From an uncultured Pseudomonadota bacterium (GTDB lineage Bacteria; Pseudomonadota; Gammaproteobacteria; Steroidobacterales; Steroidobacteraceae), in assembly GCA_903832085.1 (NCBI GenBank), contig CAIKZZ010000007.1, forward strand, positions 62,001 to 126,000: a stretch of DNA of 64,000 bases, in the 5' to 3' direction. Positions within the stretch are counted from its first letter, which is position 1, and every line of letters starts with the position of its first letter. The notes beneath the pieces were generated by a model. The model worked only from the letters and a program-made list of their open reading frames with translations, did not search any database and was not told where the DNA came from. Shown one piece after another: positions 1 through 8,893 of the stretch. The translations under genes were made by a program, and so were the position numbers.

Positions 1-621
1 TCCTGCGAACAGTTCACCTTCAGCCCGCGCGACCCCGTCTAGATCACCGAATCCCTCAAGATGTTCCGCGCCCGCATTAGTGACAATCCCTACTGTGGGA
101 CACACCAACGGCATCAGTGACTCTACTTCTCGAGGATGATTCGCTCCGATTTCTATGACTGCGGTCGCATGACGCTCGTCTAGCTCCAGCAGCGTTAGAG
201 GTACCCCGATGTGGTTGTTCAACGTACCCTTTGTAGAGTGGCATCGCCCTCGCTCTGCAAGAATATTAGCGATGAGTTCCTTCGTGGTCGTTTTCCCATT
301 GCTTCCCGCAACCGCTACGACCGGTATTTTAAATTGTGTACGCCAAGCCCCTGCTGCACGCTGTAGTGCAAGGACGGTGTCATCGACCATAATCTGAGGA
401 ATAGGCGTCTCTACCGAGCGCGAAACCACGACGCCTACAGCGCCGGCTGCAGTGGCTGCAGCAATAAAATTGTGGCCATCAAAATTAGGCCCAACGAGCG
501 CTACAAAAAGCTCACCGCCTTTAAGGGACCGCGTATCCGTCGACACGGAGGTGAAGGTAGCGTCAGCGCCTTTCAAGGCACCTCGCATCGCGCTCGCGAA
601 ATGAGTAAGACAGCGCTTCAT
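1..621 (-). CDS. murF: MurF, UDP-MurNAc-tripeptide:D-Ala-D-Ala ligase (N-terminal part, cut by window edge)
   Basis: Adds D-Ala-D-Ala to UDP-MurNAc-tripeptide, the last cytoplasmic step of the muramyl-pentapeptide, using ATP. Only the first 207 residues lie in the window; the reading frame is open to base 1. The N-terminal substrate-binding domain (about 1-95) is followed by the Mur-ligase ATP loop GSNGKTTTKE at residues 106-115 and the central-domain motif TLNNHIGVPL. The start ATG at 621 overlaps the murE stop as ATGA (618-621), so translation is probably coupled. Last visible gene of the mraZ-rsmH-ftsL-ftsI-murE-murF cluster; mraY and further division genes are expected beyond the left edge (inference from dcw cluster order). 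Confidence 0.93.
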   Translation of the reverse strand, partial: MKRCLTHFASAMRGALKGADATFTSVSTDTRSLKGGELFVALVGPNFDGHNFIAAATAAGAVGVVVSRSVETPIPQIMVDDTVLALQRAAGAWRTQFKIPVVAVAGSNGKTTTKELIANILAERGRCHSTKGTLNNHIGVPLTLLELDERHATAVIEIGANHPREVESLMPLVCPTVGIVTNAGAEHLEGFGDLDGVARAEGELFAG

Positions 622-2117
622 GCGGCACGCTGTACGATACGTTGCACCACTTCACGATCGCTGAAGCGACGTCGCTCATCACCATACAGCTGGTACTCTT
701 CGTGACCCTTGCCGGCAATTAGCACAACGTCACCAGGACCCGCCTGCGCCGCAACCCACTCGATCGCCGCGGCACGATCACGTTCTACACGACTCGGAAT
801 ACGGCCGGTCAACCCAGCCCGAATCATCGAAATGATGTGTTCAGGATCCTCAAATCGTGGGTTGTCATCGGTAATGACGAGGTGGTCCGATATCTTTTCT
901 GCTGCAGCAGCCATTAACGACCGCTTACCTGAGTCTCGATCACCTCCGCACCCAAATACGCACCAGAGTGCACCACGCACATGGGCACGCAGAGATATCA
1001 ACGCTTTTTTTAGTGCATCCGGTGTGTGAGCGTAATCAACAACAAACATCGCACCATTTTCGGTCGGCTGGAATGTTTCCATCCGTCCCGGCGGCGCATC
1101 TGCCTCCGACAATGCATCGAGCGCACGCGCCATCGGCATATCGGCAGCTAGCAGCAAGCCAAGAACGAGCAGTAAGTTCTCTGCATTGAACGATCCGACC
1201 AAGCGCGAACGCAGTTCAAATGAACCACAGTGCGTGAGCCCAGCGATCGTCAAACCTCGCTCAGTACATTCAATGCTCGTGCAAACAATGTATTTGCCTT
1301 GCTCTAAAGGCTCTGTACCAAAAAAAACCGGCACTAGATTCACTTCTGAAGGGATCTGCGCACTAAGCTTTTTTACAAATGCGTCTTGATAATTGAGCAC
1401 AGCACACGCGAGACCTTCCCGAAAGAAAAGCTTTTTCTTCGCATCACCGTATGCTTCCATGGAGCCGTGATAGTCCAAGTGGTCACGGCTTAAGTTTGTG
1501 AATCCGGCAATTGGTATGCGCAGACCTGCGATGCGGTTTTGGTCTAGCGCATGCGATGAAACTTCTAAGGCGACATGACGCACACCATCATCGACGAGGC
1601 TGCGCAGCATACGATGCAAATTCACAATGTCAGGGGTTGTATTGAGATTTGGTACTAACTGGTCTGGCCGTCCAGCGCCTAGAGTTCCGATATATGCGCC
1701 CTCATTGCCATAGCATCGCGCGAGCAACCAGGCACAAGTTGTCTTACCGTTCGTACCAGTAACGGCAGTTACACTTGCGCTAAGTGATGGGTGATTATAA
1801 AAACGATCGGCAATCACGCCAAGGTTTTGCGCCAGACGCGCTACTGCTATGACGCTAACTGTCGTAGGTACGTCGGGGGATTTCCTGCCCTCTGTTGGAT
1901 CCCAGAGAATGACAGCAGCACCGCGCTCGATCGCTTCGTTAGTATGATCTAATCCGTGCGTCAAACGTCCCGCAATTGCGACAAATACATCGCCAACACC
2001 GACTGCTCGACTATCCAGCGTGAGGTCCGCAACAATTACTGGACTAGGCATTACAGAAAATCCGGCCAATGCTGCCTGTAGTCGCGCTCCATCAGCTTGT
2101 GAGTTAACACGTTTCAT
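618..2117 (-). CDS. murE: MurE, UDP-MurNAc-L-Ala-D-Glu:meso-diaminopimelate ligase
   Basis: Cytoplasmic ATP-dependent ligase that adds the third stem-peptide residue. 499 residues, normal for the family. The N-terminal uridine-binding domain carries DSRAV near residue 35. The ATP loop GTNGKTT is at 121-127, the expected carbamylated lysine sits in YGDAKKKLFF near 227, and the DNPR signature at 418-421 marks meso-DAP rather than lysine as substrate (established for the family). The C-terminal GKGHEEYQ motif is present. Its GTG/ATG-type start at 2117 overlaps the ftsI stop by 4 bp and its stop overlaps murF by 4 bp, fitting one polycistronic mRNA. meso-DAP specificity matches the mpl gene at 40452-41816. 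Confidence 0.97.
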   Translation of the reverse strand: MKRVNSQADGARLQAALAGFSVMPSPVIVADLTLDSRAVGVGDVFVAIAGRLTHGLDHTNEAIERGAAVILWDPTEGRKSPDVPTTVSVIAVARLAQNLGVIADRFYNHPSLSASVTAVTGTNGKTTCAWLLARCYGNEGAYIGTLGAGRPDQLVPNLNTTPDIVNLHRMLRSLVDDGVRHVALEVSSHALDQNRIAGLRIPIAGFTNLSRDHLDYHGSMEAYGDAKKKLFFREGLACAVLNYQDAFVKKLSAQIPSEVNLVPVFFGTEPLEQGKYIVCTSIECTERGLTIAGLTHCGSFELRSRLVGSFNAENLLLVLGLLLAADMPMARALDALSEADAPPGRMETFQPTENGAMFVVDYAHTPDALKKALISLRAHVRGALWCVFGCGGDRDSGKRSLMAAAAEKISDHLVITDDNPRFEDPEHIISMIRAGLTGRIPSRVERDRAAAIEWVAAQAGPGDVVLIAGKGHEEYQLYGDERRRFSDREVVQRIVQRAA

Positions 2118-3844
2118 CGCGGCGTAACGGCCTGTACTAAGGTTGCCGACGGCACGTTACTGAGATCGTCTGGGGGTACCGACAGTAGCCGTAAGGCGCC
2201 TCCCATCACTGTGGAAAATACTGGCGCCGCAACCTGGCCTCCCTGATGGTAACCGCCAGTAGGCTCATCAATAACCACAACTGCGGCAAGGCGCGGTGCA
2301 CCCGCCGGAACCATGCCGCCAAAGACAGCCATAAACTTATTCGTGGAATATCCACCCGCCATCATTTTCCATGCAGTACCCGTTTTTCCAGACACGCGGT
2401 ATCCGTGAATGGCCGCGCGTCTGGCAGTACCTTCTGGTGTGATAACGCTTTCAAGCATGTGCACGACATCACGGCACACTTGCGCGTCTAGCACCCGCTC
2501 ACCCTTTACAGGACCTTCTTGGCGGCGAAAGGTTAAGGGACGCTTGATCCCAAAACTACCAAGGGTTGCGTAAGCCTGCATCAACTGCAGAGGCGTAACA
2601 GAGATACCATAGCCATGGGCAATGGTAGCCACGGTAATGGGCTGCCACTTGGAGTAGTTGCTGAGCAGTCCTGCAGCCTCTCCAGGAAAACCGCTGGGCG
2701 TCACTCGACCAAACCCAACGTTAGTCAACGTTTGCCAAATATCTTTCTTTTCAAGCGACAAGGCAATATGTGCCATGCCTACGTTAGATGACTTAGCAAG
2801 GATCGTCGCAATGTCGACGGGCCCCCAATTATGCTCATCTTCAATCACGTGACTGCCTACACGTATAAAACCTGGACTTGTGTCAACGATGCTATCAGTT
2901 TTAAATTTTCCAGAACTTAATCCTGCTGCAACTACAAAAGGTTTTATCGACGAGCCGGGTTCCAAAATATCAAGAGCAGCTCGATTCCGATAACGAGCCA
3001 CTTCAAATTGCGCATGATCGTTTGGATTGAATGAAGGCTGATTTACCATCGCCAGTATTTCGCCGGTCCGCACATCCACCACGATCACGGATCCAGCACG
3101 TGCTTGAAATTCTGCAATCGCGCTTTTCAGCGCCCGATATGCTAGATACTGAATACGTAAATCAATACTTGTGACTAGCTCTTCACCAGGCCTTGGTGCA
3201 CGAATGCTATCGACATTCTCAACGACCCTGCCAAGTCGGTCTTGAATCACGCGCTTGATGCCATCTTCACCAGATAGCTTCTGCTCAAAGCCAAGCTCGA
3301 GACCCTCCTGACCTTGATCTTCAGCGCCTGTAAAACCAAGCAGATGCCCAGTCACCTCACCCGCTGGATAAAAGCGTCGATATTCACGCTGCAAATACAC
3401 GCCTGGTATGTGTAAGGATTTGATGCCTTCAGCTTCGTCTGGCTGTAGCTGCTTCGCGAGTACTAGATATTGAGATTCAAGATTGGAAGTTACTCGCCGC
3501 GTAAGCCAGTCATTATCGCGCCCAAGCGCTTTAGCTAACTTCGGCAATTGATCAGGTGCGGCAGCAAGCTCTGTTGGGTTTACCCATACAGTATCCACAG
3601 GCGTTGATACAGCAAGAGGCTCCCCGAAACGATCAACAATAGCGCCACGGTGAGCAGCAATCTTTGCGTTACGCATGAAGCGCTCAGCGCCTTGCTCTGC
3701 GAGAAACCCATGTTTCAAAACTTGCAAGTCAACGGCTCGGCCTATTACAACAATAGCAACGAGAGCAAGTACACCAATGACCCACCAACCACGCTGCTTG
3801 AACTGGTAAGCGGAGTTCTGCGCTTCTGTACGGCGTACCTTCAT
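2114..3844 (-). CDS. ftsI: FtsI (PBP3), septal peptidoglycan DD-transpeptidase
   Basis: Class B penicillin-binding protein that crosslinks septal peptidoglycan with FtsW in the divisome. 576 residues. A short cytoplasmic N-terminus precedes one membrane segment (about 19-38), then the pedestal domain starting near HRGAIVDRFGEPLA (65-80). The transpeptidase domain has all three active-site motifs: SSIK with nucleophile Ser298 (298-301), SSN at 352-354 and KTGT at 487-490. The start ATG at 3844 overlaps the ftsL stop by 4 bp (ATGA) and the stop overlaps murE, consistent with translational coupling in the dcw operon. No C-terminal PASTA domains are seen, as expected for a proteobacterial FtsI. 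Confidence 0.97.
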   Translation of the reverse strand: MKVRRTEAQNSAYQFKQRGWWVIGVLALVAIVVIGRAVDLQVLKHGFLAEQGAERFMRNAKIAAHRGAIVDRFGEPLAVSTPVDTVWVNPTELAAAPDQLPKLAKALGRDNDWLTRRVTSNLESQYLVLAKQLQPDEAEGIKSLHIPGVYLQREYRRFYPAGEVTGHLLGFTGAEDQGQEGLELGFEQKLSGEDGIKRVIQDRLGRVVENVDSIRAPRPGEELVTSIDLRIQYLAYRALKSAIAEFQARAGSVIVVDVRTGEILAMVNQPSFNPNDHAQFEVARYRNRAALDILEPGSSIKPFVVAAGLSSGKFKTDSIVDTSPGFIRVGSHVIEDEHNWGPVDIATILAKSSNVGMAHIALSLEKKDIWQTLTNVGFGRVTPSGFPGEAAGLLSNYSKWQPITVATIAHGYGISVTPLQLMQAYATLGSFGIKRPLTFRRQEGPVKGERVLDAQVCRDVVHMLESVITPEGTARRAAIHGYRVSGKTGTAWKMMAGGYSTNKFMAVFGGMVPAGAPRLAAVVVIDEPTGGYHQGGQVAAPVFSTVMGGALRLLSVPPDDLSNVPSATLVQAVTPR

Positions 3845-4128
3845 GGCTGAACTATCTTCACGTCAGTCGCATTTGGTAAAGCCATCTTCAGCTGCCTATC
3901 TGCAACCTGCTCTACAAATCCGTGGGTGCTCCATGCGCTTTGCTCAAGCTGCAGCCTACCCCACTCAATGTTTAAATTATCTCGCTCGGCAGTTAGCTTC
4001 TCGAGCCCGATAAACAAATTTCTTGCTGTGTGCTTTATGTAAACAGCACCAGCAGCAGAAATTAAAACAGCCAACCACAGACTCGCAACGGCCCATGGCA
4101 TTTGACGCTCAGTTGGCCGAAAATTCAT
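3841..4128 (-). CDS. ftsL: FtsL, divisome bitopic membrane protein
   Basis: Small bitopic division protein that with FtsB and FtsQ activates FtsWI. 95 residues: a short cytoplasmic N-terminus, one membrane helix at about 12-31, then a periplasmic part whose residues about 32-65 (for example GLEKLTAERDNLNIEWGRLQ) look like the leucine-zipper coiled coil of FtsL. The primary sequence of FtsL is poorly conserved, so the call rests on topology, coiled coil and position between rsmH and ftsI. It overlaps rsmH by 4 bp upstream and ftsI by 4 bp downstream. Confidence 0.9.
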   Translation of the reverse strand: MNFRPTERQMPWAVASLWLAVLISAAGAVYIKHTARNLFIGLEKLTAERDNLNIEWGRLQLEQSAWSTHGFVEQVADRQLKMALPNATDVKIVQP

Positions 4129-5063
4129 GAGCGCACCTTTTGGGCAACTCGTAACACAGCGCTACGAGCACGTGTGTTGCGCCCAACCTCTTGGTCACTC
4201 GGGCGAGTCGCCTTGCCAATGATCTGAAGGTATGGCTGTGCGTCAATAGGAATGTTCGGCATGCCGCGCCATACGGGGTCACCCTCGGCAAAGCGACGCA
4301 TAAAGCGCTTGACCGGTCGGTCTTCAAGCGAATGGAAACTAATGACTGCCAGCCGTCCGTTCACCGCCAACAACTCAAGCGCTGACTCAAGAGCGCACTC
4401 GAGTAGCTCCAACTCACGGTTCACTTTGATTCGCAATGCTTGGAATGTGCGTGTAGCCGGATGTTTTCCGACTTCCCGAAATCGAGCCGGTATTGCGCTA
4501 GTAACAATCTCTGCTAGCTGCGATGTAGTAAGTATCGGTGCGACGAGACGGGCGGCCGTAATTGCGTGCGCGATCCGACGTGCGAAACGATCCTCACTAA
4601 ATTGAGAGATCATTGCAGCAATCTCCTGCTCCCGAGCATGCGCCAAATAATCAGCGGCGCTGACTCCAGTCGTTGGGTCCATGCGCATATCAAGCGGGCC
4701 GTCGCGCAAAAAACTGAAGCCTCTGGAAGGATCATCAAGCTGGGGCGAGGACACGCCGAGATCGAATAAAATGCCATCGACGGTACCGGCACTAACGAAA
4801 TCGGCAAGGCGGTCAAATGTCGCATGACATATCTGGACTCGTAAGTCGGCGCCCAACTCCTGGCGTGCGCTCTCGATTGCTTGAGGGTCGCGATCAACAA
4901 CAAAAAGTCTCCCTTGCTCACCTAACATCCCGAGAATTTCCCGGGAATGGCCGCCTCGACCATACGTTGCATCAACGTAAACGCCATCGCTCCTAATCAC
5001 TAACGCAGCAACCGCTTCATCGAGCAGTACCGGCGCATGCATTGACAGCACCGACTCAGTCAC
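4125..5063 (-). CDS. rsmH: RsmH (MraW), 16S rRNA (cytosine-1402-N4)-methyltransferase
   Basis: Methylates N4 of C1402 in the 16S rRNA P site; RsmI, encoded at 6337-7194, methylates the 2'-O of the same nucleotide. 312 residues, like the E. coli protein. The SAM-binding glycine motif DATYGRGGHS is near residues 31-41, followed by GILFDLGVSSPQLDD near 97-111 and the C-terminal ISFHSLEDRPVKRFMR. I prefer the GTG at 5063 because AAGGAG lies 7 nt before it; an internal ATG at 5042 (MHAPVLLDEAV) is the alternative. It follows mraZ by 55 bp and overlaps ftsL by 4 bp. Confidence 0.96.
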   Translation of the reverse strand: MTESVLSMHAPVLLDEAVAALVIRSDGVYVDATYGRGGHSREILGMLGEQGRLFVVDRDPQAIESARQELGADLRVQICHATFDRLADFVSAGTVDGILFDLGVSSPQLDDPSRGFSFLRDGPLDMRMDPTTGVSAADYLAHAREQEIAAMISQFSEDRFARRIAHAITAARLVAPILTTSQLAEIVTSAIPARFREVGKHPATRTFQALRIKVNRELELLECALESALELLAVNGRLAVISFHSLEDRPVKRFMRRFAEGDPVWRGMPNIPIDAQPYLQIIGKATRPSDQEVGRNTRARSAVLRVAQKVRS

Positions 5064-5118
5064 ACCATCGCTCCTTCAACGCGCGTTACGCGGTCACAGA
5101 CACCGGGCAACTGCATTA

Positions 5119-5571
5119 CTAAAGCGACAACGTCTCGAGGTCAGCGGGCAGTGCACCGGGCAGCTCGTCGTCCTTAAGCCACTCGTCACGACGCTGCGTC
5201 CAACGCACCTCATCCCACAACTCAAATCGATTCCCTTGCCCAAGCAGCACACCGTCGCGTTCAAGCCCAGCAAAAACTCTCAACTCAGCCGGCAGCAGAA
5301 TGCGGCCATGACCATCGAGCTGCAGATCGGTTGCGTGTCCCACCATCAGACGCTGCAGACGCCGCGACTGCGGATTCAAAGTGGGTAAGCGCATCAGTTT
5401 TCGCTCGATTTCTTCCCAGTCGGGCAATGGGTAGAGCAATAGGCAGTGATCCCGATCAATGGTCACCACCAACTTGCCTGCCGAACGCTCAACGAGCCCG
5501 TCCCGATACCGGGTAGGCAAGACCATTCGGCCTTTTGCGTCGAGGGTGACTTGATTGGCGCCGCGGAACAC
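5119..5571 (-). CDS. mraZ: MraZ, DNA-binding regulator of the dcw operon
   Basis: Two SpoVT-AbrB-type half-domains (around VTLDAKGRMVLPTRYRD and LDGHGRILLPAELR) make this MraZ, which forms a ring and binds TGGG repeats to repress its own operon. I place the start at GTG 5571 (protein MFRGANQVTLD..., 150 residues against about 152 in E. coli). An ATG 24 bp upstream at 5595 would add GVTPHKN, but it lies inside the third TGGG repeat of the operator and its GGAGG is only one base away, so it is a poor start. First gene of the division and wall cluster; promoter and operator are listed separately. Confidence 0.95.
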   Translation of the reverse strand: MFRGANQVTLDAKGRMVLPTRYRDGLVERSAGKLVVTIDRDHCLLLYPLPDWEEIERKLMRLPTLNPQSRRLQRLMVGHATDLQLDGHGRILLPAELRVFAGLERDGVLLGQGNRFELWDEVRWTQRRDEWLKDDELPGALPADLETLSL

Positions 5572-5590
5572 GTTTTTATGAGGTGTTACC

Positions 5591-5614
5591 CCCATTCCTC
5601 CCCACTTTTTCCCA
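5591..5614 (-). promoter_or_regulatory. MraZ operator: three TGGG repeats at 10-bp spacing
   Basis: On the minus strand three TGGG units lie exactly 10 bp apart (CCCA on the plus strand at 5591-5594, 5601-5604 and 5611-5614), reading TGGGA, TGGGG, TGGGG with 5-nt spacers. This matches the known MraZ recognition pattern of TGGGN direct repeats with 5-nt spacers. They sit just downstream of the predicted transcription start and upstream of the mraZ GTG, the arrangement expected for autorepression of the dcw operon. Confidence 0.85.
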
Positions 5615-5623
5615 CTTCACGCC

Positions 5624-5652
5624 ACTATAAGACGATCGCTGGAGGAGGTCAA
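5624..5652 (-). promoter_or_regulatory. sigma-70-type promoter of the mraZ (dcw) operon
   Basis: Minus-strand -35 TTGACC (plus 5647-5652) and -10 TATAGT (plus 5624-5629) are separated by exactly 17 bp. The predicted start point near 5617 puts the three MraZ repeats at the very beginning of the transcript. Its quality (five of six bases matching at -35, five of six at -10) and position make it the likely main promoter of mraZ-rsmH-ftsL-ftsI-murE-murF. Confidence 0.8.
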
Positions 5653-5875
5653 CGCTCTAAATCAGAATTTTTCGTGAAACTACAAGCACTTAGCGAGCGC
5701 TGGATGCTGAAAACCGCACGGGTTGAAATGACGATATATCAAAGGGTTACAGACTAGACTTCTAAGAATATATCAAATAATGCATGAATCGTGCCAATTC
5801 GTAAAATGCCTACTTGTGAGGCCTGCGCTACCGCGCCCAACCAGGGAAATCGCGGCATTTAAGCGAAATTAAGAT

Positions 5876-6285
<410 letters not shown>

Positions 6286-6291
6286 GCCCGC

Positions 6292-6320
6292 ACGATAGGC
6301 CCGTACGGCTAGAAGCTCAA
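6292..6320 (-). promoter_or_regulatory. Promoter of rnpB
   Basis: Minus-strand -35 TTGAGC (plus 6315-6320) and -10 TATCGT (plus 6292-6297) with a 17-bp spacer. The predicted start falls within a few bases of the 5' strand of the P1 helix of RNase P RNA, as expected for a directly initiated rnpB transcript. It lies in the 51-bp gap after the rsmI stop codon. Confidence 0.7.
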
Positions 6321-6336
6321 GCCTTGTCGGATGAAT

Positions 6337-7194
6337 TTAACTCAGAAACCGTTTTTTTTGCAGAGCCTGCTGGTAAACGGCATTGCGACGCTCACCCGTG
6401 ATTGCACTGACGATATCAACAGCCCGTGATAGCGGCAGCTCAGGCAACAAAGCGGCAAGCAAAGTACCCGTCAGCGGCAAACCACCATCTAAGGGCGCCT
6501 CATCGATCAACTTGCCCGCCACGATAACCACGGCCTCACCGCGCGTCATATTGACATCAGACTCTGCAGCACTCGCGAGGGCGCCGATCGTATCGCGGTA
6601 GACCGTTTCATGCATTTTAGTCAATTCACGCGCCAATGCCGCAGGACGCTCAGCGCCAAATGCTGCGCTGACATCTCGCAGCATATCCGCCAACCGATGC
6701 GGTGCCTCGTAAAAAACGAGCGTTCTGGCTTCGCTCACTAAAGCATCAAGTCTTGCACGGCGCTTCGCTCCGCGCGGCGGCAAGAATCCTTCAAAAACAA
6801 ACCGATCTGTAGGCAATCCTGCAACGGAAAGTGCTGCAATAGCAGCGCAAGCGCCGGGGATCGGGACAACCAAAATTCCTGCGCTTCCAGCTGCCGCCAC
6901 TAAACGAAAGCCGGGATCACTGACCAAAGGCGTGCCCGCATCGGACACCAAAGCGATCCGAGCTCCATCGGTCAAGCGCTGCACTAACTCAGCAACACGG
7001 TCATGCTCATTGTGCTCATGAAAGGAAATGAACGGGCGTTCAATACCCAGTTGACTCAGGAACGCGCCCGTATGCCGCGTGTCTTCAGCGGCAATCAAAT
7101 CTACTGACGCGAGAATCTCCCGCGCACGCGGCGACAAATCACTGCGATTGCCGATGGGCGTAGCAACAACATATAAAACACCTGCGGCTGACAC
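6337..7194 (-). CDS. rsmI: RsmI, 16S rRNA (cytidine-1402-2'-O)-methyltransferase
   Basis: Tetrapyrrole-methylase-fold SAM enzyme that makes 2'-O-methyl-C1402, partner modification to RsmH. The N-terminal LYVVATPIGNRSDLSPRA, AAEDTRHT, ISFHEHNE and LVSDAGTPLVSDPG blocks are all family signatures; the C-terminal half carries GFLPPRGAKR and FYEAPHRL. 285 residues from the GTG at 7194, chosen because GGAG stands 9 nt before it; a GTG at 7209 would add five residues and has no Shine-Dalgarno sequence. Divergent from the LpoA-like gene, as in many gammaproteobacteria, and upstream of rnpB. Confidence 0.95.
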   Translation of the reverse strand: MSAAGVLYVVATPIGNRSDLSPRAREILASVDLIAAEDTRHTGAFLSQLGIERPFISFHEHNEHDRVAELVQRLTDGARIALVSDAGTPLVSDPGFRLVAAAGSAGILVVPIPGACAAIAALSVAGLPTDRFVFEGFLPPRGAKRRARLDALVSEARTLVFYEAPHRLADMLRDVSAAFGAERPAALARELTKMHETVYRDTIGALASAAESDVNMTRGEAVVIVAGKLIDEAPLDGGLPLTGTLLAALLPELPLSRAVDIVSAITGERRNAVYQQALQKKRFLS

Positions 7195-7383
7195 TCTGCT
7201 GCACTCCACGAAACGTGGTTATGGGCCTTCATCCTGCCCGTCAGCCGCCGCGCATGCAATGGCACTCGCCCATCAGCGGACACCGTATCACTCGAGTGCA
7301 GGCCCCAAATGCCTGATTACCTGATGAACCAAGGCAAAAAAACAGATAACGCGGTACCCTAGCTTACCCACGCATACAGAATC

Positions 7384-8460
7384 ATGCAGATTGTAAATAT
7401 GCTAGCAGCGCCGAGACATATCGCATTACTGCTCCCACTTTCGGGAGCGCTGCAGGAGGCTGGCGAGGCGTTGTGGAACGGTTTTTTGATGGCTTACTAC
7501 CAGACCGCGGACGATGCGCGAGCCACCGTCTCGTTGATCGATACAGAGGCAGGCATTCTAGCTGCTTATCATCGCGCCATTACGAATGGCGCCGACTTCA
7601 TCATCGGGCCACTTACCAAAGATCATGTCAAATCGGTACTACAAGTAGCTGATAGCAGAATACCGACATTAACGCTGAACATCTCGACAGAGGCAAAAAA
7701 TCCAAGAGAAAATTTCTTTCAATTCGCTCTTTCTCCTGAAGATGAAGCACGGCAAGTTGCCTCCCGCCTGATTACGGAGGGCAGACGTAGCGGCATCGTT
7801 CTCAACATATCAGGGGAATGGAGCAACCGAGTGACCAACGCGTTTACGACAGCATTCACCGCAATCGGTGGCACTGTGGTCGGTACACGAACGTTATCTC
7901 GTGACAGCACCGATATGACGGACGAGTTGGCGCCTTTACTCGGGTTTGAGGATAGCAAGCGGCGCTTTCAATCCTTAACAGCAATAGTGGGCCCCCTACT
8001 CTTTACACCCAGACATCGAGACGATATTAGTTTTGTGCTTGCCTTAGCCAACGCGTCTATGGGGCGCAATATTCGGCCGCAACTGAAATACCAATACGCA
8101 GGTGATCTACCTGTTTATTCTATTTCCGATATCCACGATCCGAATCCAGCCGCCAATCAAGATATGGAGGGCGTCACTTTTACCGATATGCCATGGTTGA
8201 TTGGCAACACGCCGGAGATCAATGATCTACACAATATGGCGCAGCAATTGTGGCCAGAAAGAGCTTGGCAGAAAAACAGGCTATTTGCGATGGGTTACGA
8301 CAGTCATCAATTGATGCAACAACTGGCCAACAACACGTCGCATGAATCCCTAGCGATCGCCGGCCTAACAGGCCGTCTCACCATCGGGCCAATGGGCTAT
8401 ATACACCGCACACTCGACTGGGCCGTTTTTGACACCGATGGACACGCGCGCGCCATATAA
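7384..8460 (+). CDS. LpoA-like (LppC/YraM) PBP activator domain protein, shortened and without signal peptide
   Basis: Matches the C-terminal periplasmic-binding-protein-like domain of LpoA, the outer-membrane lipoprotein that activates PBP1A. Visible landmarks are IALLLPLSGALQEAGEALWNGF at the start (kept here as family landmark, residues 13-34), DFIIGPLTKDHVKSV, FQFALSPEDEARQVA and a C-terminal LAIAGLTGRLTIGPMGYIHR. At 358 residues it is about half the length of E. coli LpoA (about 680); the N-terminal TPR-like domain, signal peptide and lipobox are missing. A TAG at 7360 in frame closes any upstream extension, and no Shine-Dalgarno precedes the ATG. Its position opposite rsmI is the usual one for lpoA. 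Whether it is exported or functional is unclear. Confidence 0.8.
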   Translation: MQIVNMLAAPRHIALLLPLSGALQEAGEALWNGFLMAYYQTADDARATVSLIDTEAGILAAYHRAITNGADFIIGPLTKDHVKSVLQVADSRIPTLTLNISTEAKNPRENFFQFALSPEDEARQVASRLITEGRRSGIVLNISGEWSNRVTNAFTTAFTAIGGTVVGTRTLSRDSTDMTDELAPLLGFEDSKRRFQSLTAIVGPLLFTPRHRDDISFVLALANASMGRNIRPQLKYQYAGDLPVYSISDIHDPNPAANQDMEGVTFTDMPWLIGNTPEINDLHNMAQQLWPERAWQKNRLFAMGYDSHQLMQQLANNTSHESLAIAGLTGRLTIGPMGYIHRTLDWAVFDTDGHARAI

Positions 8461-8470
8461 GCGCGGCTCA

Positions 8471-8893
8471 CTATTTCACAATAGATAAATGCGGTTTGCG
8501 CGCATCGGGGCTGCCAGACGGCTTTATCGCAGCGCCTAAAGAATCTGGTGACGGCTCAGGCGCTGGATCATCCTCTGAAAACAGCATCCCTTGACCCGAC
8601 TCACGCGAATACACACCCAGCACAGCACTAACAGGCAGTTGTATATTGAAGGGCGTCCCGCCAAACCGTGCGCTGAAGGTAATAAAATCATTCTTCATGA
8701 GCAGACCCGACGTCGCGCCATAACTCACGTTCAGCACAATTTTGTCATCACGGACATATTGACGCGGGACAACCACTCCGCTCACCGTGGCATCCACCAC
8801 TAGATGCGGCGTCTGGCCATTATCGGTAATCCACTCATGCATCGCCCGCGTCAAATACGGGCGCCGTGAACCTATCGGCGACTGTTCACCCAT
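8471..8893 (-). CDS. sspB: SspB, ClpXP specificity-enhancing adaptor
   Basis: Adaptor that binds ssrA-tagged proteins and hands them to ClpXP. 140 residues. The Sm-like substrate-binding domain is recognisable from SRRPYLTRAMHEWITDNG (near 9-26), PHLVVDA, VLNVSYGATSGL and the FSARFGG segment. A variable acidic/proline-rich linker (SEDDPAPEPSPDS) leads to the C-terminal tail KPHLSIVK, which in the family docks to the ClpX zinc-binding domain. It follows petC by 21 bp, so it is probably cotranscribed with petABC. The sspA gene that usually sits between petC and sspB is not here. Ends 10 bp from the convergent LpoA-like gene. Confidence 0.93.
   Translation of the reverse strand: MGEQSPIGSRRPYLTRAMHEWITDNGQTPHLVVDATVSGVVVPRQYVRDDKIVLNVSYGATSGLLMKNDFITFSARFGGTPFNIQLPVSAVLGVYSRESGQGMLFSEDDPAPEPSPDSLGAAIKPSGSPDARKPHLSIVK

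Noticed and set aside
7206-7218. CCACG-AAA-CGTGG dyad near the rsmI start
   Set aside because: Five-base arms are too short to separate from chance and it lies in the first codons of the alternative rsmI start.
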